Origin: Poriferisodalis sp026713105
GTDB lineage: Bacteria > Actinomycetota > Acidimicrobiia > Acidimicrobiales > Poriferisodalaceae
Direction of reading: 5' to 3'
Length of the DNA: 64,000 bases
NCBI GenBank assembly: GCA_965115995.1
Contig: OZ220472.1
Coordinates: forward strand, 3,224,001-3,288,000
Part shown: piece by piece, positions 42,707-50,839 of the stretch
How the letters are laid out: each line of letters opens with the position of its first letter
Position numbering within the stretch: the stretch's first letter is position 1
Translations under genes and position numbers: made by a program
Notes under the pieces: model-generated
What the model was told of the DNA's origin: nothing
Seen by the model: only the letters and a program-made list of their open reading frames with translations
Database searches by the model: none

Positions 42707-43444
42707 TCAGATCCGTACTTCGCGCTGCCAATCGGCCAGCAGGCTGTCGTCCCCGAACGTCTCGAGCTGTTCGGTGCCGCCGCGGCCCCACACGAACAGC
42801 AGCAAACTCTGCGCCGGCCCCCGTGCGGCGACGTCGCACTTGCGATGCGCATGCTCGACCTCGATGCCGCTTTGTGTGCGGGTGATCACCCATTCCCCGT
42901 CGGCGTCGGTGGCATGCAGGTGAATCGTCTGCCCGTTGCCGGCGAAGACGTCTGGCTGGCGCACCGGCAGGAAGAAGTCGAAGAGCTCATCGATGCCGTC
43001 GATGGCGGCAGCGGGTTCGATCGGTGCGGGCGTGGGGCCATAGGCAGCTTGGGCGTCCCAGCGGTGCATCACCGCTTCGTTGGCCATGCGGCGCTGCCAG
43101 AAACCGATGGTCTGGTTGTGCGGGTGGAAGCTCCATGACGGCTCGCCGGGGTCGCGGTCGGCGAGCACGTCGGTGATGCCGGCGAGGGCATCGGCATGCC
43201 ATTGCGACAGCGAGCAGTCGGGCTGGACGATGGAGTCGCGCTCGACGGGCCCGCCAGCAGCGATGCTCGAACCGACGAAAGTCCACACCCCCGCGCAGTG
43301 ACCGATCAGACCCTCCAGATCCCATCCCTCGCAACGAGGAATGGCTCGCTGCCAGTCGTCGGGATTAGCCTCGGCCCTGGTCGCGATCTCGTCGAGTCGC
43401 GCGCCTTCTGTTGCCAGCCACTGTGCGTAGGGTTGCTGCGTCAT
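42707..43444 (-). CDS. Maleylpyruvate isomerase-like mycothiol-dependent protein (MDMPI/DinB fold)
   Basis: 245 residues from the ATG at 43444. The N-terminal MDMPI_N four-helix domain reads WQRAIPRCEGWDLEGLIGHCAGVW, FWQRRMANEAVMHRWDAQ; His residues in HCAG and EAVMHRWD are the usual metal ligands. The C-terminal sterol-carrier-like domain (VFAGNGQTIHLHATDADGEWVI) ends the protein. Such actinobacterial proteins use mycothiol. Its ATG and the ATG of lgt overlap head-to-head in the sequence CATG. Confidence 0.82.
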   Translation of the reverse strand: MTQQPYAQWLATEGARLDEIATRAEANPDDWQRAIPRCEGWDLEGLIGHCAGVWTFVGSSIAAGGPVERDSIVQPDCSLSQWHADALAGITDVLADRDPGEPSWSFHPHNQTIGFWQRRMANEAVMHRWDAQAAYGPTPAPIEPAAAIDGIDELFDFFLPVRQPDVFAGNGQTIHLHATDADGEWVITRTQSGIEVEHAHRKCDVAARGPAQSLLLFVWGRGGTEQLETFGDDSLLADWQREVRI

Positions 43445-44390
43445 GGCTGCAGATTCTCTCTCATCGCTCGCCGGTGCACTCGCATCGATTCCGAGCCCAT
43501 CGCGCAGCTCTGTCTCGCTCGGACCACTCGACATTCGAGCCTATGGCGTTGCCATTGGCGTGTCCGTGCTGGTTGCGTTGTGGATCACCAGCCGCCGCTG
43601 GCACCGGGCGATTGCAGACCGAGACGATGCGTACCGGGCTCGCTCCCATGACCTGGTCGGCACCATTGCTGTTTGGGCGGTGCCGTCTGGGCTGATCGGG
43701 GCCCGGCTGTATCACGTCATCACCGACTTCGACCGCTACCAGGACAACCTCGGCGATGCAGTGAAGATCTGGCAGGGCGGCTTGGGCATCTGGGGCGGCA
43801 TCTCGGTCGGCGTGCTGGTTGCAGTGTGGATGCTGCGCCGGGGCGGGCACAGCACCGGCACGATGCTCGACGCGCTGGCGCCCGCGTTGGCGGTGGCCCA
43901 GGCCATCGGCCGGCTCGGGAACTGGTTCAACCAGGAGCTCTACGGCCGACCGACGGATCTGCCGTGGGGGCTCGAGATCGACCAGGCACACCGTGTGGCC
44001 GGCTACGGCCTCGAAGAGACGTTCCATCCGACGTTCGCCTATGAGGCCCTGTGGAATCTGTGCCTGGCGGCGACACTCGTGTGGGTGGTGCCCAAGGTGC
44101 TGCCGCGCCTGCGCACCGGCTACCTGTTTGCGATGTACGTGTTGGGCTACACCGCTGGACGGCTGTGGATCGAGCTGCTGCGCATCGACAGCGCCAACGA
44201 GCTGTGGGGCGTTCGTATCAACGTGTGGACCAGCACCGTGGTCGGTCTTGCAGCGCTGGCAGCGGTGCTGGTGGGCCTGCGCCGCGGCCCTATCGAGGAG
44301 ACCGAGTCCGGCGACGCTGACTCCGACGGCGGCAATGCTGATCCCGAGATCGGCGACCCGGAAACGCAGGGCGCCGAGACGAACGGCTGA
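43443..44390 (+). CDS. lgt: Prolipoprotein diacylglyceryl transferase
   Basis: Transfers diacylglycerol from phosphatidylglycerol to the lipobox Cys of prolipoproteins. 315 residues, about seven membrane helices. Family blocks: IPSPSRSSVSLGPLDIRAYG, GLIGARLYHVITDF, GRLGNWFNQELYGRPTDLPWGLEI with the catalytic Arg and Asn, and HPTFAYEALWN. The C-terminal tail (from about 285) is acidic. No alternative start is in frame nearby, so the ATG at 43443, sharing two bases with the opposite gene's ATG, is probably real. Confidence 0.95.
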   Translation: MAADSLSSLAGALASIPSPSRSSVSLGPLDIRAYGVAIGVSVLVALWITSRRWHRAIADRDDAYRARSHDLVGTIAVWAVPSGLIGARLYHVITDFDRYQDNLGDAVKIWQGGLGIWGGISVGVLVAVWMLRRGGHSTGTMLDALAPALAVAQAIGRLGNWFNQELYGRPTDLPWGLEIDQAHRVAGYGLEETFHPTFAYEALWNLCLAATLVWVVPKVLPRLRTGYLFAMYVLGYTAGRLWIELLRIDSANELWGVRINVWTSTVVGLAALAAVLVGLRRGPIEETESGDADSDGGNADPEIGDPETQGAETNG

Positions 44391-44419
44391 CGGTCGGCGA
44401 CCAGCCCGGCCGCCGGTGA

Positions 44420-45316
44420 TCAGCTGAGCAAGCTGATCAGCGTCTCGCGGGTGGCCGCCTGCTCGTCGAGGGTGCCGAATGCGGAGCCGGCGAACGAGGT
44501 CACCCCGCAGTCGGCCAGTGCGTTGATGCGGTCGCCGACCTCAGCAGCGCTGCCGATGATGGCGATGTCTTCGGGCCCGCTCAGGCCCTCCCGGTCGATC
44601 ATCGCCCGGTAGCTCGGCAGCGTCCCGTACACCACCAGGTCCCTGGCGGCGCGCTCGCGGGCCGTGTCGCCATCGTCGGTCACGCACACCGGGAAACCGG
44701 CCACCACCTGCGGTGCCGGGCGGCTGGCCTCGGCTGCGGCCTCGTTGATGGTCGGCGCAGTGTGATCCCGCAATGTCGCCGGCCCGGTCATCCAGGTGAT
44801 GGTGCCGTCGGCCATGCGACCGGTCAGCCGCAGCAACTGGCTGCCCAGCGCTGCCACGAACACCGGCGGCGGGTCGGTCGGCGGGGGAGTGATCTCGCCG
44901 CGGCCGACGACGGCGTCGCCGCCGTGGGACACGCGCCGATCGGTGAGCAGCTTGGTCAAGATGGTCAGGTAGTCGCGCATGTGGGCGATCGGCCGGTCGA
45001 ACGAGTAGCCCCACATGCCCTCCACGACCGGCTTGTGCGACGGGCCGATGCCGAGATCGAGGCGACCGCCGATGATCGCCTGGGTCGTCAGGGCCTGCTG
45101 GGCCAGCATCATCGGATGCCGCGGGTAGGTCGGCACCACCGACGTGCCGACGCGAATGCCAGGCACGTCACGGGCAGCGACCGCAATGGTGGTGAGTGCG
45201 TCGTGGCCGAAGATCTGCGGCGTCCAGTAACGCCCGAAGCCTTGCTCGGAGGCTTCGCGGATGCTGGCCTCGAAGCGCTCAGGCGTGGTGTCGAATCCGA
45301 ACAGCTCAATATGCAT
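44420..45316 (-). CDS. LLM-class F420-dependent oxidoreductase
   Basis: 298-residue TIM-barrel of the luciferase-like family. HIELFGFDTTPERFE, ARDVPGIRVGTSVVPTYPRHPMMLAQQALT, GGRLDLGIGPSHKPVVEGMWG and RDYLTILTKLL are the features of F420-binding members. The substrate is unknown. Monocistronic-looking; followed on the same strand by convergent lgt. Confidence 0.85.
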   Translation of the reverse strand: MHIELFGFDTTPERFEASIREASEQGFGRYWTPQIFGHDALTTIAVAARDVPGIRVGTSVVPTYPRHPMMLAQQALTTQAIIGGRLDLGIGPSHKPVVEGMWGYSFDRPIAHMRDYLTILTKLLTDRRVSHGGDAVVGRGEITPPPTDPPPVFVAALGSQLLRLTGRMADGTITWMTGPATLRDHTAPTINEAAAEASRPAPQVVAGFPVCVTDDGDTARERAARDLVVYGTLPSYRAMIDREGLSGPEDIAIIGSAAEVGDRINALADCGVTSFAGSAFGTLDEQAATRETLISLLS

Positions 45317-45366
45317 GGCTGGGATCGTAACGGCGCCTCTCGCCTCGTTTGCGAGTACGCGGGCTG

Positions 45367-46269
45367 TCAGGCGAAGGTGTCGAACAGCTCTTCAAGCGCC
45401 TTGAGCTGGCCCCCGCTCGTGCTCGACGGCACCAGGATCGGTGTCTTGCAGCCGGCGTCGAACCAGGCTTCGACGCCGTCGCGGACTTCGCTGGCGGATC
45501 CGTACAGCGTCGCATTCGACAGCCAGTCATCGGTCATCGCCCGATTCAGAGCGTCGCCGTCGCCGGCCGCAACGGCCGCCTCGACCGCCTCCATTTCGGC
45601 GACCCAGCCGGCCTGCTTCCAGTAGTTCCGGTAGTTCGGCAGCGCCACGTAGCCCGACAGCGTCTTTCGGTTGCGGGCCGCGCCCGCAGAGCGGTCATCG
45701 TCGATGACGGTCGGGATCATGTTTCCCACGAAGAAGTCGTCACGGTTCGCGGCGTCGCCGAGGTGCGCCACCGAGTTAGCGAAGTCGTTGCAGCTCGCGT
45801 TCGCCCAGACCGCCCCGGAGCTGATCTCGGCCGACAGCTCGGCCATGCGCTGGCGCAGCGTGGCCAGCACGATCGGGGGGAGCTCACCGTGCTGCTGCGA
45901 TGCCGCCTCCATGGCAGCGATGTACTCGCGGATGTCGGCGAGCGGCTTGCCGGGCGTGATACCGAGGCGCTGGTGCACCGGGCCGTGCGTCACGCCGATG
46001 CCCAGCCAGAAGCGTCCGCCGGAGACCTCGTGGATGAACGCCGCGGTCGAGGCCATGTCAACCGGGTTGCGGAAGTAGATCGGCTGCACCGAGGTGCCGA
46101 AGTGAATCTCGTTGGTGACATGGGCGATGGATTGGCACAGCGCCACCGGGTCGCCCATGGAGGGGCAGTAGATGCCGCTGAATCCTCGTTGTTCGATCTC
46201 AGCGGCGATTTCCAGGGTGCGCTCGCGTCGGCCGCGTACGGCCGCCAGCGAAATGGCAGGCATGTTCAT
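45367..46269 (-). CDS. LLM-class flavin-dependent oxidoreductase
   Basis: 300 residues of the same superfamily as the neighbour but only distantly alike: ALCQSIAHVTNEIHFGTSVQPIYFRNPVDMASTAAFIHE, GGRFWLGIGVTHGPVHQRLG, and the C-terminal EVRDGVEAWFDAGCKTPILVP. F420 or FMN as cofactor is not decided by sequence. The start ATG at 46269 is followed by NMPAISLAAVRGRRE; an ATG at 46263 is in frame. Probably in one transcript with the LLM gene after it. Confidence 0.85.
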   Translation of the reverse strand: MNMPAISLAAVRGRRERTLEIAAEIEQRGFSGIYCPSMGDPVALCQSIAHVTNEIHFGTSVQPIYFRNPVDMASTAAFIHEVSGGRFWLGIGVTHGPVHQRLGITPGKPLADIREYIAAMEAASQQHGELPPIVLATLRQRMAELSAEISSGAVWANASCNDFANSVAHLGDAANRDDFFVGNMIPTVIDDDRSAGAARNRKTLSGYVALPNYRNYWKQAGWVAEMEAVEAAVAAGDGDALNRAMTDDWLSNATLYGSASEVRDGVEAWFDAGCKTPILVPSSTSGGQLKALEELFDTFA

Positions 46270-46335
46270 GCGGCGTTTCCTAGCAGACGTGCTCGATTGC
46301 CGCCGCGGGCTCGCTGCGAGTATTGGTGCGGCCTC

Positions 46336-47373
46336 TCAGAGACGCTTGCGCGCCACGAAGCAATACAGCGGCGTGAAGAGTCCCGTCTTGCCGCCGGCGA
46401 CGTAGGCCTCGGCGGTGCGATCGAGCAGCCTGGCGACCTCGGCGGTGCCCTTGGGCAGCACCCTCAACGCTTCGCCAGCGCGTGCGGACCCGATCGCGAG
46501 CTGTCGACCCAGGGGTGTTCCTCTCAAGGTGCTGCTGCGGGTGCCGCTGCGCGCCTCCATGGGCTGATACCACGGCGTGGTCGAGCCGTTTTCTGCAGTG
46601 CCGCGATCGGTGCCTTCGACGACCTCGAATCCTGCCGACTCGAGTGCTGCGTTGACTTCTGCGAACGTTGCGATCTTGCGCAGCGCGATCCCGCGCATGA
46701 GTTCTCGTTTGATGTCGTGATGCTCGGCGTTGTCAGCATCGAACGTGTCTGTCAGGCACATTTCCTGACCCCACAGCAGGGCGCCCGGCTTGAGCACGCG
46801 CGCGATCTCGGTGAATGCGCCGACCTTGTCGGGCGCGTGACATGTCGATTCGATCGCGTAAGCGCGGTCGAACGTGCTGTCTTCGATGGCACCCATGTCC
46901 ATGAAGCTGGTTTCCACGTAGTCGATCATGTCGCTGAGGCCTGCTTCGGCGGTCAATGACCTTGCCCTGGCCAGTTGGACTTCGCTGCTGTTGATGCCAG
47001 TAACCCTGACGCCTGATTCTCGGACCACCGTGCGCATCGGTCCGCCGATGCCGCACCCGATGTCGATGACCGACATCCCTGCGCGCAGGTCCAGCTTGTC
47101 GATCATCAATCGCTGATGGCGGAGCTTGGAGTCTTCCAGGCTTTCGGAGGCAGTCAGCGGTGCGAAGTGGAGCGATTCACCCCAGCCGTAGATCATGAGA
47201 TGGCTGCAGATGTCGTAGTACTCGCGTGCTGTCTCAGCGTGGTCGGAATTCGCGCCGCCGTCGGGTGCGAGCGTCTCGTCGAGCCGTCCGTTGAGTTGCT
47301 CCACCCGGTGCCGAAGATCTGAGTCGCGATACGACGCCTTCAGCAAGCGGGAGACTTGCCAGATGCTGCTCAC
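46336..47373 (-). CDS. Sterol 24-C-methyltransferase-like (Erg6/SMT-type) methyltransferase
   Basis: 345 residues from the GTG at 47373. The sequence follows the Erg6 plan: YYDICSHLMIYGWGESLHFAPL (sterol-binding YEYGWG region), SAM motif I VIDIGCGIGGPMRTV, then YAIESTCHAPDKVGAFTEIARVLKPGALL (the ATCHAP block) and TTPWYQPM. Erg6 methylates the sterol side chain at C24; bacterial homologues may act on sterols, tocopherol precursors or other prenyl lipids. An upstream open frame to 47568 overlaps the MFS gene and is not homologous. Confidence 0.8.
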   Translation of the reverse strand: MSSIWQVSRLLKASYRDSDLRHRVEQLNGRLDETLAPDGGANSDHAETAREYYDICSHLMIYGWGESLHFAPLTASESLEDSKLRHQRLMIDKLDLRAGMSVIDIGCGIGGPMRTVVRESGVRVTGINSSEVQLARARSLTAEAGLSDMIDYVETSFMDMGAIEDSTFDRAYAIESTCHAPDKVGAFTEIARVLKPGALLWGQEMCLTDTFDADNAEHHDIKRELMRGIALRKIATFAEVNAALESAGFEVVEGTDRGTAENGSTTPWYQPMEARSGTRSSTLRGTPLGRQLAIGSARAGEALRVLPKGTAEVARLLDRTAEAYVAGGKTGLFTPLYCFVARKRL

Positions 47374-47428
47374 CCGGTGGAGCCTATGACCAAGTTGTGC
47401 CACCGCTTCGCCGGCTGCAGCAGGGGAA

Positions 47429-48634
47429 TCAGCCTGCGCGTGTACCTGGCTCGCGCATCGGCAGGGCCAGCAGTCCAAGAGCAATGAGGCTCGTGACAGT
47501 GACGAGCCCGATTGCGGGGCCGAACCCGGAAGCGTCGATGATGAAGCCGCAGACCGCCGGACCGGCAAGCGCGCCGACGCCGAGACCCGTGTAATAGATG
47601 CCGATCACGCCCCCCAGGTTCTCTACCCCGTACCAACTGGCGAGCACCGAAGGTGTGGCGGTGACCCACACGGCCCAGCCGATGCCGTGGGCGACGGCGC
47701 TGCCGATGAGCACTGCGGGGTTCCCGTCAGAGACCCACCAGATCGCGAGCGCCGCTGTCATGCAGACGAATGCTGCTCGGCACAACCGCATCGGATCGAC
47801 GCGGTCCCCCAGGGCGCCGCAGGTCAGTCGGGCGACCACGCTGGTGGCGCCCGAGATGCCGATCAGGGCGGCGGCCAAAGCCGGCGCGACGCCACGCTCG
47901 ACCGCGTAGTCGTTGAAGAACGCGACCGGGGCATAGAAGCCTGGCCCGATTGCTACGACTGCTGCAAAGAACAGCAGGAAACGGCGCGACCGCATCAGGC
48001 TGGCGACCCGGATGAGACCCCCAGACGGCACTCGCACCCGGTCGCCGCGCGTGGCTGCCCAGCCGATGGCGACGAACGCCACGACAGCGAGCACGGCGTA
48101 GGTCTGGCGCCAGCCCAGCCTGGAGATCAACGCATGGCTTGCCAAGGGCATGACCAGCGTCCCGGCTCCGACGCCGGCGAGCAGGAAGCCCATCGCTGCA
48201 GGACGACGTCGCTCGCTGAAGCTCCGGCCGATCAGGCCGATCATCGACGGGTAGCAGAAACCGGTCGCGAGTCCGACGAGGACCCCGAAGGCGGCGTAGG
48301 TCTGCCACAGCGCGTCTGAGATGGCGGTCAGCGCCAGACCCGCCGACATCGCCAGCGCCGCGACCGCGACCAGCAGCCGGGCTCCGAAGCGGTCGCCGAT
48401 ACGACCCCCGATGGCGCCACCTGCGTAGTAGGTGCACACCGCCGTCGAGAACAGGGCGGCCACGGGTCCGGTGCTGGTGTCGAGGTCGTCCGCAATCGGC
48501 GTCAGGAACACACCGAACGAGAAGAGGATCCCGAACGTCACGAAGTTGGCAGCGAATGCAGCTGCCGCCACCGACCACGGGTCCGACGCGTCCCCCCGAT
48601 CACCCAAGTGCCTCAGATCCGATGCGGCAGCCAC
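47429..48634 (-). CDS. Major facilitator superfamily transporter
   Basis: 401 residues, 12 predicted membrane helices. MFS loop motifs: GRIGDRFGARLLVAVAALAMS between helices 2 and 3 (motif A, GxxxDRxGxR), and CGALGDRVDPMRLCRAA at the second half's equivalent. It resembles oxalate/formate or monocarboxylate-type exchangers (OFA family) in general layout. Substrate unknown. Upstream of the Erg6-like gene by 55 bases on the same strand, so possibly co-transcribed. Confidence 0.85.
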   Translation of the reverse strand: MAAASDLRHLGDRGDASDPWSVAAAAFAANFVTFGILFSFGVFLTPIADDLDTSTGPVAALFSTAVCTYYAGGAIGGRIGDRFGARLLVAVAALAMSAGLALTAISDALWQTYAAFGVLVGLATGFCYPSMIGLIGRSFSERRRPAAMGFLLAGVGAGTLVMPLASHALISRLGWRQTYAVLAVVAFVAIGWAATRGDRVRVPSGGLIRVASLMRSRRFLLFFAAVVAIGPGFYAPVAFFNDYAVERGVAPALAAALIGISGATSVVARLTCGALGDRVDPMRLCRAAFVCMTAALAIWWVSDGNPAVLIGSAVAHGIGWAVWVTATPSVLASWYGVENLGGVIGIYYTGLGVGALAGPAVCGFIIDASGFGPAIGLVTVTSLIALGLLALPMREPGTRAG

Positions 48635-48729
48635 CAGCCCCCAAGCCTGCCCTACTCCGCCGGTTGCGCTGCGTTCGTACGGATTCGCGTGGCGTGCTGG
48701 GCGGTACCCTCACAGCGCTTCGACTCGTT

Positions 48730-48803
48730 GGGGCTGTAGCTCAGATGGCAAGAGCACCTGCTTTGCAAGCAGGGGGTCACGGGTTCGAGTCCCGTCAGCT
48801 CCA
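48730..48803 (+). tRNA. tRNA-Ala (TGC)
   Basis: 74 nt. Acceptor GGGGCTG/CAGCTCC, D arm AGCTCAGATGGCAAGAGC, anticodon stem CCTGC/GCAGG around TTTGCAA (anticodon TGC), T arm ACGGG-TTCGAGT-CCCGT, discriminator A. CCA is not encoded. Usually paired with tRNA-Ile(GAT) after the gyrA region. Confidence 0.97.
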
Positions 48804-48818
48804 CTCCGGGAAGCCCAG

Positions 48819-49979
48819 TCAGATGGTGACGGGCAGGCTGGCCTCGTGGATGGGTGCCGAGTCGGCCTGCAGCACGGGCAGCACCTTCTCGGCGAACAAG
48901 CGCACGCTCGTTTCGGCCTTCTCGAAGGGCATGCCGGAGTACTGCGGCACCAGAATGATCTCCTTGCAGCTGGTGGCCTCCTGAAGACGGCGCATTCTGC
49001 TGATGATCTGTTCGGGGGTGCCAATGGGCTGAGTGACCGCACTGGAACCGGCTGCGCCTTGCACCGTTCGGAACGTGTCGCCTGCGGCGGCAGCTTGCTT
49101 GGCCAGCTTCAGATACGCCTCGTAGCCGTTGATGCCTTCGAAGTTGCTGGGGTCGGTCAAGCCGTAGTGCATCGCGACCTCGACGCTGTATTGGTCGAAA
49201 TATGCATCGCCTGCGGCGATGTCCTCGGGGTCCTCGGTGCAGTACAGCCACAAGAGGATTGTCGGCTGGTTCGGTTCGTGTCCACCCTCGTGCAGGAGCG
49301 TGTTGTAGGTGCGCACCTTGTTGACCATGTCGTCGAGCGTGCCAGCCGTCACGAGGAGCTGCCCGAGGCCATGCTGCGCGGCCACCTCCATCGACGCCGA
49401 GGTGGTGAAGGCGCAGGCCATGCGAGCGAGCAGCGCCTCGGCGTCACGGGGCTGAGGCCGGATCGAGGCCTCGGGTATCTGGAAGTACTTTCCGTTGTAG
49501 GAGAAGCGCTCCTGACTCAGCCCGAGCCGGATCACCTCCAGCGCCTCGTCGAAGCGCCCGCGCGCCTCGTTGCGATCGATGCCCAATTCGGCGTACTCCG
49601 TCGAGGCGATTCCTCGGCCGACGCCCCAGGTGTAGTCCCGGCCCTCGAGCATGATGTCGAGCATCGACGCCTTGGCCGCAAGGGTCACCGGGTGCCACCA
49701 GGGCAGGACATTGACGCACGAGCCCAGCGACACTCGCTCGGTTTCTCCTGCCCAGAAGGCCATCGACTGCATCACGTCGGGCCACATGGAATACGCCGTG
49801 CCGAAGTGCTCGCCGATCCAGATCGAGTCGAAGCCCAACGGCTCGGCAAGTCGACCCAGCGCGATCGTCTCCCCGATCACGTCTGCGTCCGATGGGCTGG
49901 GGGCGCGCGACCAGCCCGCCGTGTTCACTCGCTCCCAGTCCGCGGAGTGGAACGAGCTGGTGACGATTCCGACCTTCAT
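48819..49979 (-). CDS. LLM-class flavin-dependent oxidoreductase (bacterial luciferase type)
   Basis: 386 residues from the ATG at 49979, preceded by GGGGGAC. Features: KVGIVTSSFHSADW, LAEPLGFDSIWIGEHF (about 52-67), RVSLGSCVNVLPWWHPVTLAAKASMLDIMLEGR, GVGRGIASTEYAELGID and the flavin phosphate segment. It resembles alkane/alkanal monooxygenase-type members. The TetR gene is upstream on the same strand; a palindrome (50043-50057) lies before it and may be the regulator's site. Ends 15 bases after the tRNA-Ala. Confidence 0.87.
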   Translation of the reverse strand: MKVGIVTSSFHSADWERVNTAGWSRAPSPSDADVIGETIALGRLAEPLGFDSIWIGEHFGTAYSMWPDVMQSMAFWAGETERVSLGSCVNVLPWWHPVTLAAKASMLDIMLEGRDYTWGVGRGIASTEYAELGIDRNEARGRFDEALEVIRLGLSQERFSYNGKYFQIPEASIRPQPRDAEALLARMACAFTTSASMEVAAQHGLGQLLVTAGTLDDMVNKVRTYNTLLHEGGHEPNQPTILLWLYCTEDPEDIAAGDAYFDQYSVEVAMHYGLTDPSNFEGINGYEAYLKLAKQAAAAGDTFRTVQGAAGSSAVTQPIGTPEQIISRMRRLQEATSCKEIILVPQYSGMPFEKAETSVRLFAEKVLPVLQADSAPIHEASLPVTI

Positions 49980-50042
49980 GGCAACGCTGTCCCCCTGGGC
50001 GACTGGACCGCCGTTCTGCAACTATGTTGGAGAGCCTAATTC

Positions 50043-50057
50043 TATACTTAGAGTATA
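50043..50057. promoter_or_regulatory. Palindrome TATACT-TAG-AGTATA before the LLM gene
   Basis: A perfect 15-bp inverted repeat with a three-base centre, 64 bases upstream of the LLM ATG (minus strand) and just after the TetR stop. AT-rich against a GC-rich background. TATACT on the minus strand could double as a -10 hexamer, so this may be an operator-promoter controlled by the adjacent TetR protein. Inference from position. Confidence 0.45.
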
Positions 50058-50092
50058 ACTAATAGCTCCTGAGGTCGACTCTTGCGGTGTCG

Positions 50093-50707
50093 TCATGTCG
50101 CATCGGGAACGCGCAGGACGTCGCGGAACACGTCAGCCATCGTCCCCATGACAGCGACCCGATCGGGTTCGACCTCGAACGTGAACAGCTTCCACATGTA
50201 GGCCTCGACCATCGAGATCAACATGAGAGCGCGTCGGCGTGTCTCGGCCGGAGAGAAGCGGGCCTGCCACAGCGCAGCGTTGTGCGTGAAGCCCGCGACG
50301 AAGGGGTCCACGTACTCCCTGTACATGGGCTCAACACCGGTCGAACTGCCCTTCCTCGCCGCTCGATGGAATGGCCGGTCGTGTTCCCAGCGCGTGAGGA
50401 CCGAGTCGGTCAGCCAACCGAGGATGCTGGCTCGATCCCAGTCGGCGAGATCGCCGAACTCTCGGTACATCTCCACACCGTTGTCCCAGATCGCCCGGTT
50501 GATCTCCTCGACGATCGCTTCCTTGGTGTCGAAGTAGGAGTACACCGTCGCCCTGGCGGCGCCGGCAGCTTTGGCGAGGTCGTCGATGGAGGTGGCGTTG
50601 AACCCCTTGGTCCCGATCAGGTCGGCGGCGACGGCCAGCAGATGGCTGCGGGTCTGCTGCCGCTGCCGCTGCCGCAGCGACATAGGCTTGTCAGGTCCAT
50701 TATCCAT
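50093..50707 (-). CDS. TetR-family transcriptional regulator
   Basis: 204 residues. The N-terminal HTH reads QQTRSHLLAVAADLIGTKGFNATSIDDLAKAAGAARATVYSYFDTKEAIVEEI (about 18-70), a classic TetR domain. The C-terminal ligand domain is helical and unspecific. ATG at 50707 or 50683. The AT-rich stretch before it (ATTGATTGGATTATGG, about 50718-50733) may contain its promoter. Probably regulates the LLM gene and/or the upstream CoA-transferase operon. Confidence 0.9.
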   Translation of the reverse strand: MDNGPDKPMSLRQRQRQQTRSHLLAVAADLIGTKGFNATSIDDLAKAAGAARATVYSYFDTKEAIVEEINRAIWDNGVEMYREFGDLADWDRASILGWLTDSVLTRWEHDRPFHRAARKGSSTGVEPMYREYVDPFVAGFTHNAALWQARFSPAETRRRALMLISMVEAYMWKLFTFEVEPDRVAVMGTMADVFRDVLRVPDAT

Positions 50708-50839
50708 ACACTCAGTCTATTGATTGGATTATGGCGCCGACGGCAGGTGGGTTGTTCCGAGATGATGTCCTGATCATCCTCGTCATCGGCGGCACGGGCC
50801 CCACTTGTCCTCCCGTTCCTGGCACCAACGTTCTCGGAT

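Noticed and set aside
45349..46959. 536-codon plus-strand frame across the LLM and methyltransferase genes
   Set aside because: Antisense shadow spanning two real minus-strand genes; no domain.
48432..50039. 535-codon plus-strand frame through the tRNA-Ala and LLM gene
   Set aside because: It includes the tRNA and is antisense to a full LLM oxidoreductase.
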